This document shows positions 18,126 to 25,335 of a stretch of 64,000 bases of DNA, piece by piece; position 1 is the stretch's first letter, and every line of letters starts with the position of its first letter. The translations under genes and the position numbers were made by a program. The notes under the pieces were generated by a model. It was not told where the DNA came from and did no database searches. It was given only the letters and a program-made list of their open reading frames with translations. Source of the DNA: Micromonospora carbonacea (GTDB taxonomy: Bacteria > Actinomycetota > Actinomycetes > Mycobacteriales > Micromonosporaceae); the NCBI RefSeq assembly GCF_014205165.1, contig NZ_JACHMZ010000001.1, forward strand, positions 6,492,501-6,556,500, in the 5' to 3' direction.

Positions 18126-18404
18126 GTGCGACAGGAGCAACCGCCGCGGCCCGAGCCGCTCGACCCGCCGATGGTGCCGTTCGCGGTCGCCGGGCTGGTC
18201 GCCTGGGCGGTCGCCGGCCTGGTGCTGCTGCTCTTCTTCCGTGGCTGGCTGACCGAGCACGGCCACCGGGACTGGCTCTGGATCTGCCTGGCCGGTTTCC
18301 TCTGGGGCTTCCCCGGTCTCGCCGTGATGATGCGTCACGACGCCAACCGGCGTCGCCGCCGCGCCGCCGCGCAGGCCGGTCAGGCCGCCGACACCCGCCG
18401 CTGA
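18126..18404 (+). CDS. DUF2530 domain membrane protein
   Basis: 92 residues with two transmembrane helices (VPFAVAGLVAWAVAGLVLLLFF and WLWICLAGFLWGFPGLAVMM) and a basic C-terminal tail, matching actinobacterial DUF2530. GTG start. Function unknown. It is divergent from the purine permease and convergent with the DUF3027 gene, which ends 10 bases away. Confidence 0.88.
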   Translation: MRQEQPPRPEPLDPPMVPFAVAGLVAWAVAGLVLLLFFRGWLTEHGHRDWLWICLAGFLWGFPGLAVMMRHDANRRRRRAAAQAGQAADTRR

Positions 18405-18414
18405 GCCCGCCCGG

Positions 18415-19254
18415 TCAGGGGTGGCCGTGCGGCTCGCCCGGCTCCGCCGCCTCCACCGAGCCCGGCGCCCGGCTCACCGACATCGCCTCGACGGCGCTGT
18501 CGTCGTAGATCGTGGGCAGCTCGTCGACCGGGCTGTCGGGCGTCTCGACCAGCGTCTCCGAGTGCGCGCCGCAGCCGTGGTCGGTGCTGACCACCCGGCC
18601 GTCGTCGGGGGCGTAGAAGTTGCCGCACGCGCCGAACGCCTGCCGCAGCGCGCCGGCCAGCGGCAGGTAGAAGCCGCAGGTGCCGCAGCGGGCGGCGGCC
18701 GGGGCGGCGGTGGAGATCGGCGCCGACGGGCCGTGGTCCCCGTCGTACCAGCGCTGCGCGGCCTCGCTGCGCCCCTCCCGGGACAGCACGCGCGGCCGAC
18801 CGAGGCCCAGCTCCCAGGCGGTCTCCTCCACCGCCGGGTCGTCGGACAGGACGTACCCGGGGGTGAGCCGCTCGTCGTCGGGCGGGGTCGGCAGCAGGTC
18901 GCCGGGGCCCAGGTCGCCCGGCTTGAGCCGCTCCTGCCAGGGCAGCCAGCCCGGCGCGAGCAGCGCGTCGGGGCCCGGCAGCAGGACCGTCTCGCAGACC
19001 GTGACCTTGCGGCTGCGCGGCACCCGGGTCACGGTGACCGCCCACCGCCAGCCCCGGTAACCGGACAGCCGGCACTCGAAGTAGTGGGTGACGACGCGGT
19101 CCGCCTCGGCGACGGCCTGGAGGTGGTCGCCGACATCGGACGGCTCCACCTCGGTGATGGCGTCGCGGGCCACCTCGACGGCGGCGGCGCAGACCTGGTC
19201 GAGGCGGGCGGCACGAGCGGAGGCGGGCCTGGTCACCCTTCCATTGTTCCCCAT
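18415..19254 (-). CDS. DUF3027 domain protein
   Basis: About 279 residues, matching the actinobacterial DUF3027 family: AITEVEPSDVGDHLQAVAEADRVVTHYFECRLSGYRGWRWAVTVTRV, the LLAPGWLPWQERLKPGDLGPGDLLPT block and the C-terminal cysteine pairs CGTCGF and CGNFYAPDDG. The conserved cysteines suggest metal binding, but no function is established. The start at 19,254 (ATG) or a GTG at 19,236 are both possible; neither has ideal spacing to a ribosome site. Confidence 0.88.
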   Translation of the reverse strand: MGNNGRVTRPASARAARLDQVCAAAVEVARDAITEVEPSDVGDHLQAVAEADRVVTHYFECRLSGYRGWRWAVTVTRVPRSRKVTVCETVLLPGPDALLAPGWLPWQERLKPGDLGPGDLLPTPPDDERLTPGYVLSDDPAVEETAWELGLGRPRVLSREGRSEAAQRWYDGDHGPSAPISTAAPAAARCGTCGFYLPLAGALRQAFGACGNFYAPDDGRVVSTDHGCGAHSETLVETPDSPVDELPTIYDDSAVEAMSVSRAPGSVEAAEPGEPHGHP

Positions 19255-19343
19255 GGGTGACGAAGACCGACAGGCACTCCCCGCAAGGTCGTTCTCCGGC
19301 GGTGCTGGCGCGGGGGTGGGGTACATGGGCGAGGATGGTGCAC

Positions 19344-21023
19344 ATGCCGCTGTTCTCCCGCTCCGATCGGTCCATGCTGGGGCGGACCGTCGGCACCGGC
19401 ATCCGTGCCGTCCGCCTGCTGCTGCGCGGCTCGGCGCGCAGCGGGCGCTGGATGACCCGCCAGGCCGGCTCGGCCCGGGCCCGGGGCGCGGGCGGCGAGG
19501 TCGGCATGGTGCGCCTGTTCGACCTGCACGCCCTCTCCTGCGCGGGAGACACACTGATCGCGATCGGCCTCGCCGGGACGATCTTCTTCAACGTCCCCCT
19601 CGGCGAGGCACGCAGCAAGGTCGCGCTCTACCTGCTGGTCACGATGGTGCCGTTCGCCATGCTCGCGCCGGTGGTCGGTCCGCTGCTGGACCACTTCCGG
19701 CACGGCCGGCGGTACGCGCTCGCCGCCACCATGCTCGGCCGGGCCTTCCTGGCCTGGCTGATCTCCGACTACATGCACGGCTTCGGCCTCTACCCGGCGG
19801 CCTTCGGGGTGCTCGCGCTCTCCCGGGCGTACGGCGTGGCCCGCTCGGCGGCCGTCCCCCGGCTGCTGCCCGAGGGCCTCGGCCTGTCCCAGGTCGGCGC
19901 GCGGGCCAGCGTCTACGGCACGGTGGCCGGCGCGCTCGTCGCCCCGCTCGGGCTGGCCGCGTTCTGGTTCGGGCCGCAGTGGCCGCTGCGGGTCGCCTCG
20001 GTGATCTTCCTGGTCGGCATGGTGATCGCGTTGCGGCTCCCGCCCCGGGCCGACTCCGAGCCGCCCGAGCGGGTGCCCCGGCCGCTGCGGTCCCTGGGCC
20101 GGCGGGCCGCCGGGGACCGGCCGCTGGGCCGTGGCCGCCCGGCCGGTCGCCTCGTCATCGCCAGCCTGCTCGGCGCGGCGCTGCTCCGCGTCGTCTACGG
20201 CTTCCTGCTGCTCTTCCTCGCGTTCGCGCTGAAGAAGGGCGACCTGACCACCGAGTTCTTCGGGCGCGACCTGAGCGCGGAGATGGCGCTCGGCCTGGTC
20301 GGCGGGGCGCTGGCGGTGGGCAGCTTCCTGGCCACGGCGATCGGCACCCGGCTGCGCATCCACCGCCCCACCGCGATCCAGTCCAGCAGCACGATCATCG
20401 TGGCCGGCACGGCCGTCCTCGCCACGATCCAGTTCTCGCTGCCGATGGTCGCCCTGCTCTGCCTGGTCGCCACGCTGGCCAGCGGCGTGGCGAAGCTCGC
20501 GGTCGACGCCTCCATCCAGGAACGCATCCCGGAGCGGCTGCGGGCCAGCTCGTTCGCCCACTCGGAGACGGCGCTGATGCTCGCCTTCGTGGCCGGCGGC
20601 GCGCTCGGTCTGGTCCCGTTCGACGGCCGGCTGGGCATCGCCGTGGCCGCCGGGGTGGGCGTGCTCGCCGCCGCCCGCGGCGCGTACGTCGCCGGCAGGC
20701 TCCGCGACCAGCGGCTGCTCGGCCGCCCGCTCGGCGACGACGAGCTGGCCGACGACCCGGCCGAGGAGCCCACCGGAAAGCCGGCCGCCGGGGACCGCCC
20801 CCCGGCCGACGATCCGCCGGCACACGACCGGACGACACACGACCGGACGACACACGACCCGACGGCGCACGACCCGGTGACCGACGTCGCCCCCACCTCG
20901 CCCGCGCCCGCTTCCTCCGCCCCGCCCGGGTACCACGTCTACCGGCCCTCCTCGGCGGTCGCCGGCGGGGTGGGCACGGCCGACGACGAGACCCGCCGGG
21001 AGCCCCGGGGGCCCCTGGCGTGA
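19344..21023 (+). CDS. MFS transporter with repeat-bearing cytoplasmic tail
   Basis: 559 residues. After a basic N-terminal region there are about 10-12 membrane helices starting at LHALSCAGDTLIAIGLAGTIFFNV; VGPLLDHFRHGRRYALAATML is the loop 2-3 motif. The tail of about 90 residues is charged and contains near-identical HDRTTHDRTTHDPTAHD units encoded by a 15-bp tandem repeat at about 20,820-20,880. The ATG at 19,344 has GAGG 9 bases upstream. Its stop overlaps the GTG of mqnB by 4 bases, so the two are coupled, though no link to menaquinone is evident. Confidence 0.88.
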   Translation: MPLFSRSDRSMLGRTVGTGIRAVRLLLRGSARSGRWMTRQAGSARARGAGGEVGMVRLFDLHALSCAGDTLIAIGLAGTIFFNVPLGEARSKVALYLLVTMVPFAMLAPVVGPLLDHFRHGRRYALAATMLGRAFLAWLISDYMHGFGLYPAAFGVLALSRAYGVARSAAVPRLLPEGLGLSQVGARASVYGTVAGALVAPLGLAAFWFGPQWPLRVASVIFLVGMVIALRLPPRADSEPPERVPRPLRSLGRRAAGDRPLGRGRPAGRLVIASLLGAALLRVVYGFLLLFLAFALKKGDLTTEFFGRDLSAEMALGLVGGALAVGSFLATAIGTRLRIHRPTAIQSSSTIIVAGTAVLATIQFSLPMVALLCLVATLASGVAKLAVDASIQERIPERLRASSFAHSETALMLAFVAGGALGLVPFDGRLGIAVAAGVGVLAAARGAYVAGRLRDQRLLGRPLGDDELADDPAEEPTGKPAAGDRPPADDPPAHDRTTHDRTTHDPTAHDPVTDVAPTSPAPASSAPPGYHVYRPSSAVAGGVGTADDETRREPRGPLA

Positions 21024-21787
21024 CCGGCCTGCTCGTGGTGACGGCGGTACCGGCCGAGGCCGAGGCGATCCGCGCCGGCCTCCCCGCGCCACCGGCCGGG
21101 GCCGCGCCGCACGCGGCTGCGCCGGCCGGGACCTCGCCGGCCGCCGCCGGGGTGACCGTGATGCCCGCCGTGGTGCCCATCGGGGTGACCGTGGTGCCCG
21201 TCGGGGTGGGCCCGGCCGTCGCCGGGGCGGCCACCGCCCGGCTGCTGGCGCTCGCCGAGGCCGCCGGCCGCCCGTACCGGGCCGTGGTCAGCGCCGGCAT
21301 CGCCGGTGGCTTCGTCGGCCGGGCGGCAGTCGGCGCGACGGTGCTCGCCAGCCGCAGCGTCGCGGCCGACCTCGGTGCCGAGTCGCCGACGGGCTTCATC
21401 CCGGTGGACCAGCTCGGCATGCCTGCCGAGCTGCTCGGCGCCGGCACGGCGGTGCCCGCCGACCCGGGCCTGCTGGCCGCCCTGCGCGCGGCCCTGCCGG
21501 CAGCCACGGTCGGCACGGTGCTCACCGTCAGCACGGTCACCGGCACCGCCGCGAGCAGCGCCGCGCTCGCCGACCGGCACCCCGACGCGGTGGCCGAGGC
21601 CATGGAGGGGTACGGCGTCGCCGTCGCCGCCGCCCAGGCCGGCCTGCCCTTCGCCGAGCTGCGCACCGTCTCCAACCCGATCGGCCCCCGGGACCGCGGC
21701 GCGTGGCGGATGCGCGAGGCGTTCGCCGCCCTCACGGCGTCCGCGGTCGCGCTGGGTCAGGCCGTCGCGGGGCCCGCGCAGGGCTGA
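21020..21787 (+). CDS. mqnB: Futalosine hydrolase
   Basis: 255 residues of the nucleoside phosphorylase/MTA-SAH nucleosidase fold: VVSAGIAGGFVGRAAVGATVLASR, the catalytic region DAVAEAMEGYGVAVAAAQAGLPFAELRTVSNPIGPRDRGAWRM. MqnB cleaves futalosine to hypoxanthine and dehypoxanthine futalosine in the alternative menaquinone pathway of Streptomyces and relatives. Residues 30-55 carry Ala/Gly/Val repeats not usual in the family. GTG start overlaps the upstream MFS stop. mqnD lies 1.6 kb downstream on the same strand. Confidence 0.9.
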   Translation: MTGLLVVTAVPAEAEAIRAGLPAPPAGAAPHAAAPAGTSPAAAGVTVMPAVVPIGVTVVPVGVGPAVAGAATARLLALAEAAGRPYRAVVSAGIAGGFVGRAAVGATVLASRSVAADLGAESPTGFIPVDQLGMPAELLGAGTAVPADPGLLAALRAALPAATVGTVLTVSTVTGTAASSAALADRHPDAVAEAMEGYGVAVAAAQAGLPFAELRTVSNPIGPRDRGAWRMREAFAALTASAVALGQAVAGPAQG

Positions 21788-22728
21788 GGCGCCCGGTCGA
21801 GGCGCATCGCGTAGTGCCCCCGTCCCTCGATCCGGTATCCGCAGGCGAGCAGCAGGTCGACGCCGCCGTGATCCGCGACGGCGTGCGCCACCCGGATCCC
21901 GGCCCGCTCCATCTCCACGGTCAACGCCTCCACCAGCCGCCGCCCGATCCCCAGCAGCCGGCATGGCCCGGCCACGAGCACGCCGTCGAGCACCACCTCC
22001 CGCTCACCCGCGTCGATCAGGTCGCCGTACAGCAGCCGGGGGTTGCGCTCGTGGGCCCGCAGCTCCCCGAGCAGCCGGCCGTCGGGCAGCTCCGCCACGA
22101 ACCGCCAGCACGTGTCGGGCAGCCCGTCGTCGGTGACGCGGCGCACCACGACCTCGCGGCGGATCCGCGTGCCCCACCGGCGATGGTCCCGACGCTCGCG
22201 GCTCAGCTCGTACGTCGCCGCCGGCAACCGCCGTGGCCAGTGCTGCGGCGGCAGCTTCCACCATCCCGCCCACCAGGCACCCGGCCAGTCCCTCGGCCCG
22301 TGCACCGCCCAGGCGTCCAGGTGCGCCGGGTACCGCCGCCCCGCCTCGTCCCGCAGCCCGTCGTGCGGCACCCGGGGCACCGGCACCACCTCCGGCACCC
22401 GGTCGTCGCCCGTCAGGTCGCTGGTGTGGTCGCTGGCCTGGGCACCGGTGCCGTCGCCGGCGTGGTCGCTGGTCTGGGCGCCCGGCGTCCCGATCGCCAC
22501 CCGCCCACCGGCTGCCCGCACCAGCCGTTCCATCGTCCGGAACCGGACGTCCCCGGAGCGGCCCGACTCGATCCGCGCGAGCGTCGCCTGTGGCACCCCG
22601 GCGAGGTCTGCCAGCTCACGCTGGCTCAGGTCCGCGCGGCGACGCAATGCCCGAAGCGATCCGCCCAGGTCGACCCGGTCCGCTGTCTCTGCCATGCCTC
22701 GATGCTGTCGCCTATCCCGGCCGGTCAT
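21757..22728 (-). CDS. XRE helix-turn-helix protein with GNAT-like C-terminal domain
   Basis: 323 residues. An N-terminal XRE domain (LRALRRRADLSQRELADLAGVPQATLARIESGRSGDVRFRTMERLVRAAGG) is followed by a linker with TSDHAGD/ASDHTSD repeats and a C-terminal part that looks like an acetyltransferase (EVVLDGVLVAGPCRLLGIGRRLVEALTVEMERAGIRVAHAVAD, RIEGRGHYAMRL). The ATG at 22,728 has AGGGG 6 bases upstream; an ATG at 22,695 is possible. The last 31 bases overlap the end of mqnB on the opposite strand. Target and substrate are unknown. Confidence 0.82.
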   Translation of the reverse strand: MTGRDRRQHRGMAETADRVDLGGSLRALRRRADLSQRELADLAGVPQATLARIESGRSGDVRFRTMERLVRAAGGRVAIGTPGAQTSDHAGDGTGAQASDHTSDLTGDDRVPEVVPVPRVPHDGLRDEAGRRYPAHLDAWAVHGPRDWPGAWWAGWWKLPPQHWPRRLPAATYELSRERRDHRRWGTRIRREVVVRRVTDDGLPDTCWRFVAELPDGRLLGELRAHERNPRLLYGDLIDAGEREVVLDGVLVAGPCRLLGIGRRLVEALTVEMERAGIRVAHAVADHGGVDLLLACGYRIEGRGHYAMRLDRAPQPCAGPATA

Positions 22729-22804
22729 CAACAACCCCTGTCAGGCTGTGGACAACCTGTGGATAACTCCACTCACCGCGAGGACCGATACTGCGTGCCG
22801 CTCA

Positions 22805-23259
22805 CTAGGGAGCTGAGTCATCCACGACATCACGGCACCGGAGCACGGCACCGGAGCCACCTGCCAGGCACAGGGCAGGGGGCGGCGCGAGGCAAGGCGG
22901 CACGGCAGGCCCAGAAGCCAGCGCGAGGCGGCACGGCAGACCCAAAAGCCAGCGCGAGGCGGCACGGCGGGATTCGCAAGACGAGCACGGGCGGCGCGGC
23001 AGGCTCGCAAAACAGTGCGGGGCGGGGCAGCACAAGCGGCCCGCAGCCCCGGACGAGCGCGGGGCGGGGAAGCGGGCTCGCAAGACAGCGCGGGGCGACG
23101 CGGGCCGGCGGGGCCGCAGGCCGACGCGCAGCGAAGGAGGGCCGGCATGCCCATTCCCGGTATGTCGGGAACCGCCCTTCCCCGGGGTCCGGCCTGCCCG
23201 GCATCAACCTGTTCGGCACCAGCCCGTTCGCTGAGTCATCCACGACATCAGCTCCCTAG
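22805..23259. repeat. Non-coding 455-bp repeat-rich element with terminal inverted repeats
   Basis: The 22,729-23,384 gap has no convincing gene. CTAGGGAGCTGA (22,805-22,816) is exactly inverted at 23,248-23,259. The 19-base TGAGTCATCCACGACATCA occurs directly at 22,814-22,832 and 23,232-23,250. Between them are degenerate tandem units such as GCCAGCGCGAGGCGGCACGG (about 22,918-22,970) and GGCTCGCAARACAGYGCGGGG (about 23,000 and 23,072). The palindromic CTAG at both outer ends could be a target duplication, which would fit a non-autonomous (MITE-like) element; this is inference. Confidence 0.5.
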
Positions 23260-23384
23260 CGGGCGGAAGAAGTACCCGGAGCCCGCCCGCACCGTCGCCG
23301 CCCGGGCAGGACCGTCGCCGCCCGGCGGGCACCCCGCGCCGAGCGGGTGGTGGGGCAGAGCGCGGGCGGGGATACGGTGGGGGC

Positions 23385-24254
23385 GTGGCGCTCACCCTGG
23401 CGATCTCGCCCTGCCCCAACGACACGTTCGTCTTCGACGCCCTGGTGCACGGCCGGGTGCCCGGCGCGCCGCCGGTCGAGGTCACCTACGCGGACGTGGA
23501 CGTCACGAACACCGCCGCGGAGCGGGGCGCGTTCGACCTGGTGAAGGTGAGCTATGCGGCGCTGCCGTGGCTGCTGGACGACTACCACCTGCTGCCCTGC
23601 GGGGGCGCGCTCGGCCGGGGCTGCGGGCCGCTCGTGCTGACCCGCCCCGACCGGGCCGGCAACGGGCAGACCGGCACCGCCGACCTGGGCGGGGCCACGG
23701 TGGCGGTGCCCGGCGACCGGACGACGGCGTACCTGCTGTTCCGGCTCTGGGCGGCCGAGCGGCCGCCGGCGCGGATCGAGGTGGTCCCGTTCCACGAGAT
23801 CATGCCTGCCGTGGCGGCCGGCCGGTACGACGCCGGGCTGGTGATCCACGAGGCCCGCTTCACCTACCAGCGGCACGGGCTGACCGCCCTGGTCGACCTC
23901 GGCGAGTGGTGGGAGGGCACCACGGGGCTGCCGATCCCGCTCGGCGCGATCCTGGCCCGCCGGGGCACGGTCGACCCGGTCGAGGCGGCCGGCTGGATCC
24001 GCGAGTCGGTACGCCAGGCGTGGGCCGACCCGGAGGCCAGCCGGGCGTACGTGCTCTCCCACGCGCAGGAGATGGAGCCCGACGTGGTGGACCGGCACAT
24101 CGCCCTCTACGTCAACGAGTTCACCGCGGACCTGGGGGGCGCGGGGTTCGCCGCCGTGGAGGCGCTGCTGGGCCGGGCCGCCGACGCCGGGCTCGTGCCC
24201 CGGACCGCCGGCCCTCAGACCTCCAGCTCGCGCGCCACCGCGTGGACCAGCTGA
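23385..24254 (+). CDS. mqnD: 1,4-dihydroxy-6-naphthoate synthase
   Basis: 289 residues. MqnD makes 1,4-dihydroxy-6-naphthoate from cyclic dehypoxanthine futalosine, the last dedicated step before prenylation in the futalosine menaquinone pathway. It has the periplasmic-binding-like fold with the hallmark ISPCPNDTFVFDALVHG near the N-terminus, DLVKVSYAALPWLLDDYHLLPCGGALGRGCGP, PFHEIMPAVAAGRYDAGLVIHEARFTY and GLPIPLGAILARRG. Its last 40 bases overlap the 3' end of the cold-shock gene on the other strand. Confidence 0.94.
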   Translation: MALTLAISPCPNDTFVFDALVHGRVPGAPPVEVTYADVDVTNTAAERGAFDLVKVSYAALPWLLDDYHLLPCGGALGRGCGPLVLTRPDRAGNGQTGTADLGGATVAVPGDRTTAYLLFRLWAAERPPARIEVVPFHEIMPAVAAGRYDAGLVIHEARFTYQRHGLTALVDLGEWWEGTTGLPIPLGAILARRGTVDPVEAAGWIRESVRQAWADPEASRAYVLSHAQEMEPDVVDRHIALYVNEFTADLGGAGFAAVEALLGRAADAGLVPRTAGPQTSSSRATAWTS

Positions 24255-24601
24255 GCGATCTTCTGCGCCGTCTTCTTGTCGGGGAACCGCCCCCGCCGCA
24301 GGTCCGGCTGGACCTTCGCCTCCAGCACCTTGATCATGTCTTCCACGAGGCCGTGCAGCTCCTCCGCCGGCCGGCGGCGCAGCTCCGCCACCGATGGCGG
24401 GGCCTCCAGCAGCTTGACCCCCATCGCCTGCGCGCCCCGACGGCTGTCCACCACGCTGAAGTCGACCCGCTGACCACCCTTGAGGTCGGTGACACCCGCC
24501 GGCAGCGCGCCCTTCGGCAGGAACACGTCGCCACCCTCGTCGCTGGTGACGAACCCGTATCCCTTGGCCGCGTCATACCACTTCACTCGACCCGTCGGCA
24601 C
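24215..24601 (-). CDS. Cold-shock domain protein with C-terminal extension
   Basis: 128 residues. Residues 1-66 are a cold-shock domain with the nucleic-acid-binding RNP motifs (VKWYDAAKGYGFVTSDEGGDVFLPKGAL). Residues 67-128 form a helical extension (PSVAELRRRPAEELHGLVEDMIKVLEAKVQPDLRRGRFPDKKTAQKIAQLVHAVARELEV) found in a subset of actinobacterial proteins. It binds single-stranded RNA or DNA in the cytoplasm, and the tail may mediate partner contacts. Convergent and overlapping with mqnD. Confidence 0.92.
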   Translation of the reverse strand: MPTGRVKWYDAAKGYGFVTSDEGGDVFLPKGALPAGVTDLKGGQRVDFSVVDSRRGAQAMGVKLLEAPPSVAELRRRPAEELHGLVEDMIKVLEAKVQPDLRRGRFPDKKTAQKIAQLVHAVARELEV

Positions 24602-24629
24602 CTGAGAACCCCTGCTTCACTTGAGACGT

Positions 24630-25253
24630 CTACTGCTCCAAGGCTAGCCGGATCATGGTGGTGAGCGCCGCCGGGAATCCGGTGAGGTCGGTCAAGACCA
24701 GGCTGGCCCCGGCCGAGCGCAGCTCCTCGGCCGAGCAGGGGCCCGTGGCGACCGCCACGCCCGGCACGCCCGCCGCCTCTGCGGCGACCATGTCGGCGGT
24801 GTGGTCGCCGACGTACAGGGTCGCGCCGTGCGCGCGCAGCGCCGTCGCCTTCCCCTCGGCGAAGAGGTCACCGGCCAGCTCGTCGACGGCCAGCCCGAGG
24901 TGGTCCAGGTGCAGCCGGGCCAGCCGGCCCAGCTTCGAGGTGACGACCACGACCCGGCCGCCGTGGGCGTGCACCGCCTCGATGGCCTCGACCGCGCCGG
25001 GCATCGGCAGCGTGGGCGTAACCGCGTACGCCGGATACAGCTCGCGGAACGCCTCGACGGCCGAGTCGACCTGCTCCGGCGGAAACCAGCGGGCGATCTC
25101 CACCCGCAGCGGCGGGCCGAGCCGGGACACCGCCGCGTCGGCGTCCACGGGCACGCCGGTGCGCGCCGTCAGCGCCCGGTACGCCGCGGCGATGCCGGGA
25201 CGCGAGTCGACGAGGGTCATGTCGAGGTCGAAGCCGACGGTCAGCGGGGGCAT
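24630..25253 (-). CDS. HAD superfamily hydrolase (phosphoglycolate phosphatase-like)
   Basis: 207 residues. HAD motif I is GFDLDMTLVDSRPG (nucleophile Asp), motif II is VVVVTSKL, the lysine is near KATALRAHG, and motif IV is LYVGDHTADMVAAEAAG. The cap domain is helical (class C1). Substrate is not predictable. It ends 28 bp upstream of the cold-shock gene on the same strand. Confidence 0.92.
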   Translation of the reverse strand: MPPLTVGFDLDMTLVDSRPGIAAAYRALTARTGVPVDADAAVSRLGPPLRVEIARWFPPEQVDSAVEAFRELYPAYAVTPTLPMPGAVEAIEAVHAHGGRVVVVTSKLGRLARLHLDHLGLAVDELAGDLFAEGKATALRAHGATLYVGDHTADMVAAEAAGVPGVAVATGPCSAEELRSAGASLVLTDLTGFPAALTTMIRLALEQ

Positions 25254-25335
25254 GCCGAGAACCTACCCGGCCGGCGGGTCCAGCCGGACGTCCGAGGGGC
25301 GCGCGGGCCCCGTCCCGGGCTAGCGTGGAACGACG

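Noticed and set aside
22741..23154. Minus-strand ORF of 137 residues in the repeat-rich gap
   Set aside because: Cys/Arg/Pro-rich and produced by tandem DNA repeats; several frames are open at once and there is no ribosome site.
22720..23260. Considered an rRNA/tRNA or CRISPR-like array in the 22.8-23.2 kb repeats
   Set aside because: Units are irregular in length and lack a fixed spacer; no cloverleaf can be drawn.
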